Shown here one piece after another: positions 1 through 7,768 of a stretch of DNA of 64,000 nucleotides; position 1 is the first letter of the stretch; each line of letters opens with the position of its first letter. The stretch covers positions 124,001 to 188,000 of the forward strand of contig NZ_JAUSRN010000002.1 in NCBI RefSeq assembly GCF_030811855.1. The letters are read 5' to 3'. The notes under the pieces were generated by a model, which searched no databases, had not been told where the DNA came from, and worked only from the letters and a program-made list of their open reading frames with translations. The translations under genes were made by a program, and so were the position numbers. Source of the DNA: Variovorax paradoxus (GTDB lineage Bacteria > Pseudomonadota > Gammaproteobacteria > Burkholderiales > Burkholderiaceae_C).

Positions 1-1
1 C

Positions 2-379
2 AACGTGATCAACCTGGCCTTGATGATCGGCGACCGCTACTTCGGCCTGCGCGGCGCCGTGGCGGCAGTGGCGGGCATGCTCGCGATACCGCTGGTGGTC
101 ATTTTGGTGCTGGCCGTGCTCTACGCCCACTACGCCGCCAACCCGCAGGTGGCGGCCGCGCTGCGCGGCATGGGCGCGGTGTCGGGCGGGCTGATCGCGG
201 CAACCGGCATCAAGCTGATTCCCCAACTGCGCAAGCACCCGCTGGGCTTTGCCACCTGCCTCGCGTTCGTCGCGCTGGTGTTCGGCGCCATCGCACTCTT
301 CAAGATGCCGCTCGGCTGGGTGCTGCTGGCCGTAGGCGGCGTGGCTTGCGCGTGGACCTGGCGGAGGATCGGTTCATGA
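2..379 (+). CDS. Chromate transporter family protein, first subunit (5' end cut by window)
   Basis: Open from the window edge, so the start lies upstream. The visible 125 residues are almost entirely hydrophobic, with four to five membrane segments separated by short loops, as in the C-terminal part of a CHR (chromate ion transporter) domain. The assignment rests mainly on its partner: its TGA overlaps the ATG of a second CHR-type gene by 4 bp, the arrangement of split short-chain CHR transporters in which two half-size proteins form one inner-membrane transporter. Members of the family export chromate or take up related oxyanions, but many genomic copies have no proven substrate. No chrB or chrF regulator is visible here. 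Confidence 0.65.
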   Translation, partial: NVINLALMIGDRYFGLRGAVAAVAGMLAIPLVVILVLAVLYAHYAANPQVAAALRGMGAVSGGLIAATGIKLIPQLRKHPLGFATCLAFVALVFGAIALFKMPLGWVLLAVGGVACAWTWRRIGS

Positions 380-984
380 GCCATATTGCCATCGCCATGC
401 AATGGCACGACTGGCTCGCGCTCTTCGGCCAATACATGCTGCTGTCGCTGCTGTCGATCAGCGGCGCCATTACCACCGTTCCAGACATGCATCGCTACCT
501 TGTCGCCCAGCACGGCTGGCTCACCGACGCGCAGTTCAGCTCGTCGGTTGCCATCGCCCAGGCTGCGCCGGGACCGAACGTGCTCTTCGTCGCACTGATG
601 GGCTGGAACGTCGGGCTCAACGCCGGCGGCGGCATTGGCGCCGGGCCGGCCGCCTGGCTGCTCGGCTTCTTCGGGCTCCTGGTCACCATGTTCGGCATCA
701 TGCTGCCGAGCACCACCCTCACCTACCTTGCCACGCGCTGGGGGCACCGCAACCGCGAGCGGCGCGGCGTTCGCGCCTTCAAGCAGGGCATGGCGCCGGT
801 AGTGGTCGGCCTCCTCATCGCCACCGGCTGGGTGCTGGCAGCGGGTAACCATGCCGGCGACGCGCCCGCATGGCATTTGTGGCTGCTGAGCGCGGTGGCC
901 GCGCTTATCGTCTGGCGCACACGCGTCCACCTGCTCTGGCTGCTGGGCGCGGGTGCGCTGCTCGGCGCCGTGGGCTTCGTCTGA
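376..984 (+). CDS. Chromate transporter family protein, second subunit
   Basis: A 202-residue integral membrane protein. The ATG at 376 is chosen because it overlaps the upstream stop as ATGA, implying translational coupling and equal production of two half-transporters. The segment around residues 59-70 (AIAQAAPGPNVL) matches the conserved Q-x-x-PGP stretch of the CHR family, and about five hydrophobic helices follow. It probably pairs with the preceding gene product in the inner membrane to move chromate or a similar oxyanion. The family call is fairly safe; the substrate is inferred. Confidence 0.8.
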   Translation: MSHIAIAMQWHDWLALFGQYMLLSLLSISGAITTVPDMHRYLVAQHGWLTDAQFSSSVAIAQAAPGPNVLFVALMGWNVGLNAGGGIGAGPAAWLLGFFGLLVTMFGIMLPSTTLTYLATRWGHRNRERRGVRAFKQGMAPVVVGLLIATGWVLAAGNHAGDAPAWHLWLLSAVAALIVWRTRVHLLWLLGAGALLGAVGFV

Positions 985-1014
985 TCCTCGTCTCTTCAAG
1001 AAGGAAACAAACTC

Positions 1015-1980
1015 ATGTCGCAACTTCGCTCGCTCGGCCGCTCCGGCCTCCTGGTTTCGCCGCTCGCCTTCGGCGGCAACGTGTTTGGCTGGACGGTGGA
1101 CGAAGCCACTTCGTTCCGCCTGCTCGATGCCTGGCTCGACGCCGGATTCAACTTCGTCGACACGGCCGACGTCTATTCGAGCTGGGTGCCTGGGCACACC
1201 GGCGGCGAGTCCGAGACCATCATCGGTAAGTGGCTAAAACAGAGCGGCAAGCGCAACCGCGTGGTGCTGGCCACCAAGGTCGGCAAGCCGATGGGCGAAG
1301 GCAAGTCGGGTCTCTCACCGGCCTACATCCGCGAGGCGGTGGAAGCTTCGCTCAAACGCCTGCAGACGGATTTCATCGACCTGTACCAGTCGCACGACGA
1401 CGATGCCGCGACGCCGCTCGAAGAATCGCTGGGCGCCTTCGACGAGCTCGTCAAGGCCGGGAAGGTGCGGGCCATCGGCGCCTCGAACTACAGCGCACCC
1501 CGGTTGGCCGAGGCGCTCGACATCTCAGAACGGCTCGGCATTGCGCGCTATGAAAGCCTGCAGCCGCTGTACAACCTCTACGACCGCGCCGTGTTCGAAG
1601 ATGCGCTGGAGCCGCTGTGCGTGAAGCGCGAAGTGGGCGTCATCAATTTCTATGCACTGGCCGCAGGCTTCCTGACCGGCAAGTACCGCACCGAAGCCGA
1701 CGCGGCCAAGAGTGCGCGCGGCGCCAACACCACCAAGAAGTACCTGAACCCGCGCGGCCTGCGCATTCTCGAAGCGCTCGACAAGGTGGCGCAGCAGTAC
1801 AACGCCAAGCCGGGCCAGGTGGCCATTGCATGGCAGATCGCGCGGCCTTCGGTCACGGCGCCAATCGCCAGCGCCACCTCTATCGCGCAGTTGGAGGAAC
1901 TGGTGGTGGCCACCCAGCTGAAGCTCGATGCCGGCACCATCCAGATGCTGGACCGGGCCAGCGCCGAAGACGCGGCCTGA
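1015..1980 (+). CDS. Aldo/keto reductase
   Basis: A 321-residue cytosolic NADPH-dependent oxidoreductase with the (beta/alpha)8 AKR fold. The catalytic tetrad is visible as Asp49 in VDTADVY, Tyr54, Lys88 in ATKVG and His127 in QSHDDD. The nicotinamide-side GASNYS motif lies near residue 160, and the C-terminal cofactor region has a typical PIASATS stretch. Length and motifs fit the YajO/Tas-like branch that reduces aldehydes or ketones of unknown identity. A purine-rich AAGAAGGAAAC precedes the ATG. It follows the chromate genes by 30 bp and may be co-transcribed, but no functional link is evident. Confidence 0.88.
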   Translation: MSQLRSLGRSGLLVSPLAFGGNVFGWTVDEATSFRLLDAWLDAGFNFVDTADVYSSWVPGHTGGESETIIGKWLKQSGKRNRVVLATKVGKPMGEGKSGLSPAYIREAVEASLKRLQTDFIDLYQSHDDDAATPLEESLGAFDELVKAGKVRAIGASNYSAPRLAEALDISERLGIARYESLQPLYNLYDRAVFEDALEPLCVKREVGVINFYALAAGFLTGKYRTEADAAKSARGANTTKKYLNPRGLRILEALDKVAQQYNAKPGQVAIAWQIARPSVTAPIASATSIAQLEELVVATQLKLDAGTIQMLDRASAEDAA

Positions 1981-1981
1981 A

Positions 1982-2009
1982 TCCCGCCGCCTAACTCCCG
2001 CCGCCTAAC
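1982..2009. repeat. Perfect 14-bp tandem duplication
   Basis: Two back-to-back copies of TCCCGCCGCCTAAC lie between the convergent aldo/keto reductase and acetyltransferase genes. The second copy contributes the TAG stop codon of the minus-strand acetyltransferase gene. Confidence 0.9.
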
Positions 2010-2526
2010 CGTCGACCGGATTCAACGGCGTCGAGAGAGTCCGCTGGTAGAAAGCCACGTCGAGCCAACGGCCGAACTTGAAGCCCGCCTGACGCACGGT
2101 GCCGGCATGCTCGAAGCCCAGCCGCTCGTGCAGGCCGATGCTGCCCACGTTCGCGGCGTCGATCGCGCCCACCATCACATGCACGTCGCGCGCAGCCGCC
2201 TCGGCAATGATCGCCTCCATGAGCGTGCGGCCCAGGCCCTCGCCGCGATGGCCGGCCTCCACATACACCGAATGCTCCACGGTGTACTTGTAGGCGGGAA
2301 AGGCGCGGAAGGTGCCGTAGCTCGCAAAGCCCAGCAGCTTGCCGTCGTCGTCTTCCGCGCCGATCACGGGAAACCCGTTGGCGCGCTTGGTGGCGAACCA
2401 CGCGGCCATGCTCTCGGGCGTGCGGGGTTTGTAGTCGTACAGCGCGGTCGAGTTGGCGATGGCTTCATTGAGGATGGCGAGGATGGCGCCCGCGTGGGCT
2501 TCCTCGGTGCATGGGACCAGGTGCAT
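2005..2526 (-). CDS. GNAT family N-acetyltransferase, phosphinothricin acetyltransferase-like
   Basis: A 173-residue cytosolic acetyl-CoA-dependent N-acyltransferase. The acetyl-CoA pyrophosphate loop is visible as HRGEGLGR at residues 93-100. The N-terminal ILNEAIANSTALYDYKPRT region and the following SVYVE strand are characteristic of the Pat/Bar/YncA branch, whose members acetylate phosphinothricin, methionine sulfoximine or related amino groups. The ATG at 2526 is preferred over longer reading because AAGGA sits just upstream and the extra N-terminus would be low-complexity. It diverges from a small membrane protein gene. The true substrate cannot be read from sequence. Confidence 0.85.
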   Translation of the reverse strand: MHLVPCTEEAHAGAILAILNEAIANSTALYDYKPRTPESMAAWFATKRANGFPVIGAEDDDGKLLGFASYGTFRAFPAYKYTVEHSVYVEAGHRGEGLGRTLMEAIIAEAAARDVHVMVGAIDAANVGSIGLHERLGFEHAGTVRQAGFKFGRWLDVAFYQRTLSTPLNPVDG

Positions 2527-2671
2527 GGGTGTTCCTTTTCGAGCGGGTAAGCAAAAAATCAAAAATAACAGCAGTAGGCAAGTTCCCACAGCGACTGGGG
2601 ACGAAGGCCTCTGCTGGCCACGACATCGGCCGGGATACTGCAAGGCATCCAAAGCTTCCGGGGGAACAAGC

Positions 2672-2842
2672 ATGTCCTTTGCGCTCTACATGATCGGTTT
2701 TCTGATTTTCCTGGCCGGCGTCGCCTGGGGCGCCTCGGTGGCCGGCGTGCCCACGCTCTACATCGGCATCGGCGCGCTCATCGTCCTGGGCATTGGCATC
2801 TTCAGCGCGGTGGCGCGCACGCGCAGCAAAGACCCGTCCTGA
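2672..2842 (+). CDS. Small two-helix membrane protein, unknown function
   Basis: A 56-residue protein with a GGGGGA-type ribosome binding site before the ATG. It is nearly all hydrophobic: helix 1 spans about residues 4-24, a short VPTLY turn follows, and helix 2 covers about 30-47, then a basic RTRSKDPS tail that should face the cytoplasm. It resembles the many short hypothetical inner-membrane proteins of Comamonadaceae. I do not recognise a named family, and the neighbours (divergent acetyltransferase, downstream flavoprotein) give no clue. Confidence 0.7.
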   Translation: MSFALYMIGFLIFLAGVAWGASVAGVPTLYIGIGALIVLGIGIFSAVARTRSKDPS

Positions 2843-2952
2843 AGCCGCCGCGCTTCGAGTTCACACAGGCTTCACGCCGCGCGCACATGGCGTAGCTAAC
2901 TTTCGCGTGCGCACCGCAAATCGCGGTGCACAACGCCGAAGTCAGCTCGCCC

Positions 2953-4158
2953 ATGTCCGCTTCAAGTTCCTTTTCTCGCTTCGACACCCCTCCCTTTTTC
3001 GCCTGCCCTGCCCCTCCGGCGGCCGGGGAGCGCAGCTCGAATACCGTGGTCGACCTGCTCGTGGTCGGGGCGAGCTTCGCAGGGCTGGCCTGCGCCCGCG
3101 CCGCTGCATTGGCCGGGCTCAGCGTGATGGTGCTGGAGAAAAAGTCCAGCGCCGGCGCCAAGCTCCATACCACCGGGATCATCGTCAAGGATGCGGTCGA
3201 CACGGTGCCCTGGCTCGCGGAAGTGCCGCCCGCCCTGGTGCGCCGCATCGACGGTGTGCGGCTCTATTCGCCCGACATGCGCCATGTGGACCTGCACGCG
3301 CCGGGCTATTGGTTCTGGGCCACCGACGCGCCCGCCCTGCTCGATTGGATGGTCGATTCCGCCCGTGCCAGCGGGGTTGACGTGCAGCTTGGTGCGCTGT
3401 TCGAACAGGCGCTGTGGATGAATGACCGCTGGGAGATCCCGCTGGCCCACGGCCCTTGCCGCGACACCTGCATTTCGGCCCGCTACATCGTGGGTGCAGA
3501 CGGCCCGCATTCGCGCGTTGCCAAGGCCCTAGGGCTGTCGCGCAACACGCGCTTTCTCTACGGTGTCGAGCATGAATACCGGGGCGCGCGCATGGCGCCC
3601 GATTTTCTCCATTGCTTCGTCGACCGCCAACTGGCGCCGGGCTACATCGGATGGGCGCTCGACGGCGTCGGCGTGAGCCAGATCGGGCTTGCACGCCGCA
3701 TGGGCACGCAGGCTGCACCGGCGCTTCGGATCGACCCGCTGCTGCGAAAGATTGCCTCGGTCGTCTCGCCAGGCGATGCGCCGCCCGTGGCGATTCGCGC
3801 GGGAATGATCCCGTGCGGCGGCGTGCTGCCCGTGGTCGCACGCGAACGCGCGCTGCTGGTGGGCGATGCGGCCGGCATGGTGTCGCCGGTCACGGCCGGC
3901 GGCATTCATACGGCGCTCCAGCATGGCGAGCGCGCCGGCGAGGCGATTGCGCGGTTCGTCCGTGGCGAGGTGGAAGACCCGGCGAGCTGGTTCGTGCGCA
4001 GCTATCCGCGCTTCCGGCTCAAGCGCGCGTTGCGCTGGGCTTTCGATCATTTCCAGAGCGATTGGATGTTCAACCGCCTGCTGGGTACGCCGCAGATGCG
4101 GCGCATGGCGGAACTCGTGTACTTCCACCGCAAGGCCAGCCCCTTGTCCAGGGGCTAG
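2953..4158 (+). CDS. FAD-dependent oxidoreductase, geranylgeranyl reductase-like
   Basis: A 401-residue flavoprotein. The N-terminal Rossmann signature GASFAG at residues 39-44 binds the ADP part of FAD. A second FAD motif GDAAGMVSPVTAGG begins at residue 304, the layout of geranylgeranyl reductase and related hydroxylases that hydrogenate isoprenoid or aromatic substrates. An acidic-residue-ended beta strand (MVLEKK) follows the first motif as expected. A GTG at 2926 could add nine residues; the ATG at 2953 is chosen, though neither has a strong ribosome binding site. It converges on rlmB, with only 10 bp between the stops. The substrate is unknown. Confidence 0.8.
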   Translation: MSASSSFSRFDTPPFFACPAPPAAGERSSNTVVDLLVVGASFAGLACARAAALAGLSVMVLEKKSSAGAKLHTTGIIVKDAVDTVPWLAEVPPALVRRIDGVRLYSPDMRHVDLHAPGYWFWATDAPALLDWMVDSARASGVDVQLGALFEQALWMNDRWEIPLAHGPCRDTCISARYIVGADGPHSRVAKALGLSRNTRFLYGVEHEYRGARMAPDFLHCFVDRQLAPGYIGWALDGVGVSQIGLARRMGTQAAPALRIDPLLRKIASVVSPGDAPPVAIRAGMIPCGGVLPVVARERALLVGDAAGMVSPVTAGGIHTALQHGERAGEAIARFVRGEVEDPASWFVRSYPRFRLKRALRWAFDHFQSDWMFNRLLGTPQMRRMAELVYFHRKASPLSRG

Positions 4159-4168
4159 CAGCGCGTCA

Positions 4169-4915
4169 TCAGGCGCCGCGCTGCCGCATCGCCTCGTAGA
4201 GGCACACCCCGCTGGCCACCGAAACGTTCAGGCTCTCCACCGCACCCGCCATCGGAATGCTCACCAGCTCGTCGCAGGTCTTGCGTGTGAGCTGCCGCAT
4301 GCCCTCGCCTTCGGCGCCGAGCACCAGCGCCAGTGGCCGCTTGAAGTCGCTCTGGTAGAGGGTGCCGGGCGCATCGTCGCTCGTGCCGACGCACCAGATG
4401 CTGCGCTCCTTGAGTTCGTTCAGCGTGCGCGCCAGGTTGGTCACCATGAAGTACGGCACGGTTTCCGCGGCGCCGCTCGCCACCTTGGCGACCGTCGCGT
4501 TGATGCCGGCTGCGTGATCCTTGGGGGCGATGACCGCATGCGCGCCTGCGCCATCGGCCACGCGCAGGCAGGCGCCGAGGTTGTGCGGATCGGTCACGCC
4601 GTCGAGCACCAGCAGCAGGGGCACGGTGCCGGCCTCCTCGAGGCCTTCGAGCAATTCGTCGAGCGAGCGGACCTGCGCGATGGGTTCGACGCGCGCCACC
4701 ACGCCCTGGTGGCCGTGGCTGCCGCTGAGCTTGGCGAGTCGGAGGCCGTCGGCCTCGACCAGCCGCACGCCGGCTTCTTGTGCGCGTGCGATGAACTGTT
4801 TCATGCGCGCGTCGCGCCGGCTGGTGTCGAACATCACTTCGAGCACCGATTTGGGCGCGGTCTTGATGCGCACGCCCACGGCATGGAAGCCGAAGATCAC
4901 TTTGGGAGAAGACAT
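4169..4915 (-). CDS. rlmB: 23S rRNA (guanosine-2251-2'-O)-methyltransferase RlmB
   Basis: A 248-residue SPOUT-class (SpoU) methyltransferase that methylates the ribose of G2251 in the peptidyl-transferase P-loop of 23S rRNA. The N-terminal substrate-binding domain covers about residues 1-85. The knotted catalytic domain shows motif 1 (DGVTDPHNLGACLR, 105-118), motif 2 (LVLGAEGEGM, 197-206) and motif 3 (SLNVSVASGVCLYE, 228-241). Length is normal for RlmB. It follows the unknown membrane protein gene on the same strand after 33 bp. Confidence 0.93.
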   Translation of the reverse strand: MSSPKVIFGFHAVGVRIKTAPKSVLEVMFDTSRRDARMKQFIARAQEAGVRLVEADGLRLAKLSGSHGHQGVVARVEPIAQVRSLDELLEGLEEAGTVPLLLVLDGVTDPHNLGACLRVADGAGAHAVIAPKDHAAGINATVAKVASGAAETVPYFMVTNLARTLNELKERSIWCVGTSDDAPGTLYQSDFKRPLALVLGAEGEGMRQLTRKTCDELVSIPMAGAVESLNVSVASGVCLYEAMRQRGA

Positions 4916-4948
4916 CTGTCGATTATCGAGGGCTGCGCGCCCTCTCCT

Positions 4949-5929
4949 TCAGGCAATCGGTAATCCGCTGTGCGCCCGGGTCCGTTCGTCGTGCAGTTCC
5001 TGCACGGCCAGCGCATTCGGATGCACGCGCGCGCTGTTGCCGGCGCTCTCCAGGTATTGGCACGCGGCATGGCCCTCGGCGGCTTTTTCGTAGTGTGCGA
5101 CCCAGGCATCGCGCACGGGCAGCTTCTCGGGCGACACGGGCCACACGCCCGGCCTCGGCCGGATGTGCTCGCCGATGCCGATGCGCCAGGGCTTGGCGCT
5201 CAGGCGGGCGCGAAAGCAGTTCTGGTTGCGGCACATGCGGGCGTAGGTCTTGTCCACGCCCAACGCGTGGAAGCAGTCCGCAACCGCCATGTCGGCCGGG
5301 CTGAAGACGTCGTGCATGGCGAGCACCCGGAAACCGGCTGGCGTGCGGTACAGGCGCAGGTGCCAGTCGGGATGCTGATGAACAAAGCGCCCGATCCGGT
5401 CGGCCGCGCGCTTCTCGGGCGCGGGGTTGCTGCTGGCCTCACCGCGCTTCTTGGCCAGGCCGATGCGGTAGGCGACGATGAAGACCACGATGGCGGCGAT
5501 GAGCCCGCCCACCCACGTCTTGGCAGTCCAGCCGCCGACGACGCCTGCGATCAGCGCGGGCACCAGCGCAAAACCGAACACACTTCCGCGGAGGGGCTCA
5601 TCGAAATCGATATCGACGAAGAGCACGTCGGGCGTGTTGAGACAGCGTGCGCCGTAGCTGTTGCGCGTGATGACGGTGTCGCCCTGCCGCTCGACGATTT
5701 CCTCGCGGATCGGCATGCCCTCGGCCCCGTTGTAGGCCAGCTTGCGCTCGCGGCGCTTGAGCGGCTCCCCCGCGGCGATGCGCTCGAACGCCTCTCGCGT
5801 GCGCTGGTCGGCATGCGCCTGCGCGGCGATCGGGCTGTCGTCGGACCAGCCGTAGCGCCGCACGGTGATCTGCTTGCCCGCCACCTGCTCCTGGATGCGG
5901 CCTTCGGCCCAGAACCGGGGGACGATCAT
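4949..5929 (-). CDS. Membrane protein of unknown function with a DID motif and a C-terminal RARLxxKPWR motif
   Basis: A 326-residue protein I cannot assign. The ATG at 5929 overlaps the stop of the upstream ABC ATPase as ATGA, so the two are probably translationally coupled. Visible parts: an N-terminal soluble region (1-100), an acidic hhhDhD strand (LFVDIDFDE, 103-111), two hydrophobic helices (about 115-134 and 138-156), a basic loop, then a conserved-looking C-terminal domain with [13 protein letters not shown] (191-203) and [17 protein letters not shown] (233-249). The DxD strand followed by RTPAGFRV and a Cys-rich FRAR-KPWR block recalls widespread hypothetical proteins and, more distantly, the hDhD motif of archaeo-eukaryotic-primase-like folds. 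That resemblance is my inference and unproven. Confidence 0.75.
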   Translation of the reverse strand: MIVPRFWAEGRIQEQVAGKQITVRRYGWSDDSPIAAQAHADQRTREAFERIAAGEPLKRRERKLAYNGAEGMPIREEIVERQGDTVITRNSYGARCLNTPDVLFVDIDFDEPLRGSVFGFALVPALIAGVVGGWTAKTWVGGLIAAIVVFIVAYRIGLAKKRGEASSNPAPEKRAADRIGRFVHQHPDWHLRLYRTPAGFRVLAMHDVFSPADMAVADCFHALGVDKTYARMCRNQNCFRARLSAKPWRIGIGEHIRPRPGVWPVSPEKLPVRDAWVAHYEKAAEGHAACQYLESAGNSARVHPNALAVQELHDERTRAHSGLPIA

Positions 5930-6648
5930 GCTTCGAGCGAGGCCACCAGCACGGGCCTGGACTCGTTGAGCGCCATTTGCCCAGCCTCGATGGTGATGCG
6001 GCGTTCGCACTGGGCCGCAATGCCGCGGTCATGGGTGACGAGCACGAGCGTGGTGCCGAGCTCGCGGTTGAGGTCAAACATCAGCCGCATGACCTGCTCG
6101 CCGGTGGCGAAGTCGAGGCTGCCGGTGGGCTCGTCGGCCAGCAGCAGCGCCGGCTGCACCACGAAGGCCCGTGCGAGGGCCACGCGCTGCTGCTCACCGC
6201 CCGACAGCACCTTGGGGTAGTGGCCCAGGCGCTGCCCGAGCCCAACGCGCCCGAGCATCTCGGTGGCTGCCTTGCGCGCGTCCTTGCGGTCGGCCAGCTC
6301 GAGCGGCAGCATCACGTTCTCCAGGGCGCTCAAGTTGCCCAGCAGCTGGAAGCTCTGGAACACGAAACCCACGCGCTGGGCGCGCAGCGCGGCGCGCTCA
6401 TCCTCGTCGATGGCGAAGATGTCGTCACCCGCCAGCCTGACGGTGCCGCGGGTGGGCGTGTCCAGGCCGGCGATGATCGACAGCAAGGTGCTCTTGCCCG
6501 AACCCGAGGCGCCGACAATGGCGGCAGTTTCCCGCGCCCCCAGGGTGAAATCGATGTTCTGCAAAATGTCGAGCGTGCCGGTCGAGTCGGTCACCGACTT
6601 GAACACGTGCTCGACAGCGACAATGGCATCAGGCGAGGGTTGGGACAT
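5926..6648 (-). CDS. ABC transporter ATP-binding protein, LolD/YbbA-type
   Basis: A 240-residue cytoplasmic ATPase of the MacB/LolD branch. Walker [10 protein letters not shown] is at 46-54, the Q-loop glutamine at 98, signature LSGGEQ at 148-153, Walker B LLLADEP at 168-174, and the switch histidine (THD) near 206. Its ATG lies inside CATG and overlaps the start codon of the divergent tesA-like gene; ybbA and tesA are also divergent neighbours in E. coli. The E. coli partner permease (YbbP) is missing here: the coupled downstream gene instead encodes a two-helix protein of unknown function. Substrate and permease are therefore unknown. Confidence 0.88.
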   Translation of the reverse strand: MSQPSPDAIVAVEHVFKSVTDSTGTLDILQNIDFTLGARETAAIVGASGSGKSTLLSIIAGLDTPTRGTVRLAGDDIFAIDEDERAALRAQRVGFVFQSFQLLGNLSALENVMLPLELADRKDARKAATEMLGRVGLGQRLGHYPKVLSGGEQQRVALARAFVVQPALLLADEPTGSLDFATGEQVMRLMFDLNRELGTTLVLVTHDRGIAAQCERRITIEAGQMALNESRPVLVASLEA

Positions 6649-7327
6649 GAAAAGGCTTTTCGTTTTGAATCGACGTGACTTTATCTTGGCCGCGGCCGCA
6701 TTCGGCAGCGCAGGGACATCGGCGCTGGCGCACGCCCAGGCCGCACAGGCTGCGGCGCCCCGCCAGCCCGTGATTCTGGTGCTGGGCGATTCGCTGAGCG
6801 CCGAATACGGCTTGAAGCGCGGCGAAGGCTGGGTGCCCCTGCTCGAAAAGCGCCTCGTGGCGCAAAAGATCCCCGCCACAGTGGTCAATGCCAGCATCAG
6901 CGGCGACACCACCTCAGGCGGGCGGGCCCGCTTTGCCTCGCTGCTGGCGCAGCACAAGCCCAGCCACGTGGTGGTCGAGCTGGGCGCCAACGACGCGCTG
7001 CGCGGCCTGCCGCTGCAGAACACCGAGGACAACCTGCTGCAGATCACCAAGGCCGCGCAGGCCGCGGGCGCCAAGGTGCTGATCGTCGGCATCCAGGTGC
7101 CGCCCAATTACGGCGGCGACTACACGCGGCGCTTCGAGGCCGTGTTCGGCAAGGTGGCCGGCGCCACCAAGGCCGCGCTGGTGCCGTTCCTGCTCAAGGG
7201 GGTGGCCGACGCGCCCGATGCGCTCTCGCTGTTCCAGGCGGACCGAATCCATCCCACCGCCGCGGCCCAGCCGCAGCTGCTCGACAACGTCTGGCCGGAA
7301 CTGCGCAAGCTGCTCGCGGCCAAATAG
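6647..7327 (+). CDS. tesA: GDSL-type arylesterase / lysophospholipase TesA-like, with Tat-like signal
   Basis: A 226-residue exported SGNH hydrolase. Block I GDSL is at 47-50 (Ser49 nucleophile), an oxyanion glycine lies in SGDTTSGG, block III GAND follows, and the Asp199-His202 pair (DRIH) closes the catalytic triad. The N-terminus has NRRDFI (residues 8-13) before a hydrophobic, Ala-rich stretch ending AHA, which resembles a twin-arginine signal rather than the Sec signal of E. coli TesA. The start at 6647 shares bases with the divergent ATPase start. Members cleave short acyl esters, lysophospholipids and acyl-CoA in the periplasm. It ends just before a strong terminator. Confidence 0.87.
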   Translation: MKRLFVLNRRDFILAAAAFGSAGTSALAHAQAAQAAAPRQPVILVLGDSLSAEYGLKRGEGWVPLLEKRLVAQKIPATVVNASISGDTTSGGRARFASLLAQHKPSHVVVELGANDALRGLPLQNTEDNLLQITKAAQAAGAKVLIVGIQVPPNYGGDYTRRFEAVFGKVAGATKAALVPFLLKGVADAPDALSLFQADRIHPTAAAQPQLLDNVWPELRKLLAAK

Positions 7328-7342
7328 GCTGGGCTCAAAAGC

Positions 7343-7382
7343 AAAAAGCCGCTGCAAGCCCGAAGGCCTGCGGCGGCTTTTT
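7343..7382 (+). terminator. Intrinsic terminator after tesA-like gene
   Basis: An 18-bp stem with two imperfect positions (arms 7343-7360 and 7365-7382), a CGAA tetraloop, and a run of T at the end of the right arm. The left arm starts with five A, so it may also stop transcription arriving from the right. Confidence 0.85.
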
Positions 7383-7408
7383 CTCGTCGTGAGCCCGGTT
7401 GCGAAAAA

Positions 7409-7612
7409 TCAACCGTTCTTGGTGGGCAGATCGGGGATGGTGGGCGGATCGCGTTCCAGCGAAGCGACATCTGTTTCCGGGTCGCCCGGCGCAAGACCAT
7501 CGCTGCTTGGAGAGAGCTTCCGATTGGCCTTCTCGCGGAGCTTTTCTTCCTTCTTCTTCTTCTTGGCCAGTTCTTTCTGGCGCTTTTCGTAGCCGTAATT
7601 TGGTGTTGCCAC
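7409..7612 (-). CDS. Small lysine-rich cytoplasmic protein, unknown function
   Basis: A 67-residue protein starting with GTG. The start is supported by AAGGAG placed six bases upstream. Residues 8-32 are dominated by Lys, Glu and Arg (KRQKELAKKKKKEEKLREK), a likely charged helix. The C-terminal half is acidic and Pro-rich (PGDPETD, PPTIPDLPTKN) and probably disordered. The composition suggests nucleic-acid or ribosome contact, which is inference only. Similar short Lys-rich proteins are widespread as hypotheticals in Burkholderiales. A candidate promoter lies just upstream, so it is probably its own transcription unit. Confidence 0.75.
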   Translation of the reverse strand: MATPNYGYEKRQKELAKKKKKEEKLREKANRKLSPSSDGLAPGDPETDVASLERDPPTIPDLPTKNG

Positions 7613-7657
7613 TGCTTCTCCTTGAGGCGAGACAGTCCCGTTGACTGTGCGTCGCCT

Positions 7658-7685
7658 ACTGTAAGCGATAACGGTGCGGTCTCAA
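7658..7685 (-). promoter_or_regulatory. Candidate sigma-70 promoter for the lysine-rich small protein
   Basis: Read on the minus strand, TTGAGA (7685-7680) is followed after 16 bp by TACAGT (7663-7658). That is 5/6 and 4/6 matches to the consensus, about 46 bp before the GTG start. Confidence 0.45.
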
Positions 7686-7768
7686 GGCGGCGGGCGAGGT
7701 GTCGTTTCGAACTCGAACACACCTTTCAAAGCCGGATGGCGCCGGAACATGAACCAGCCCTAAGGCCG

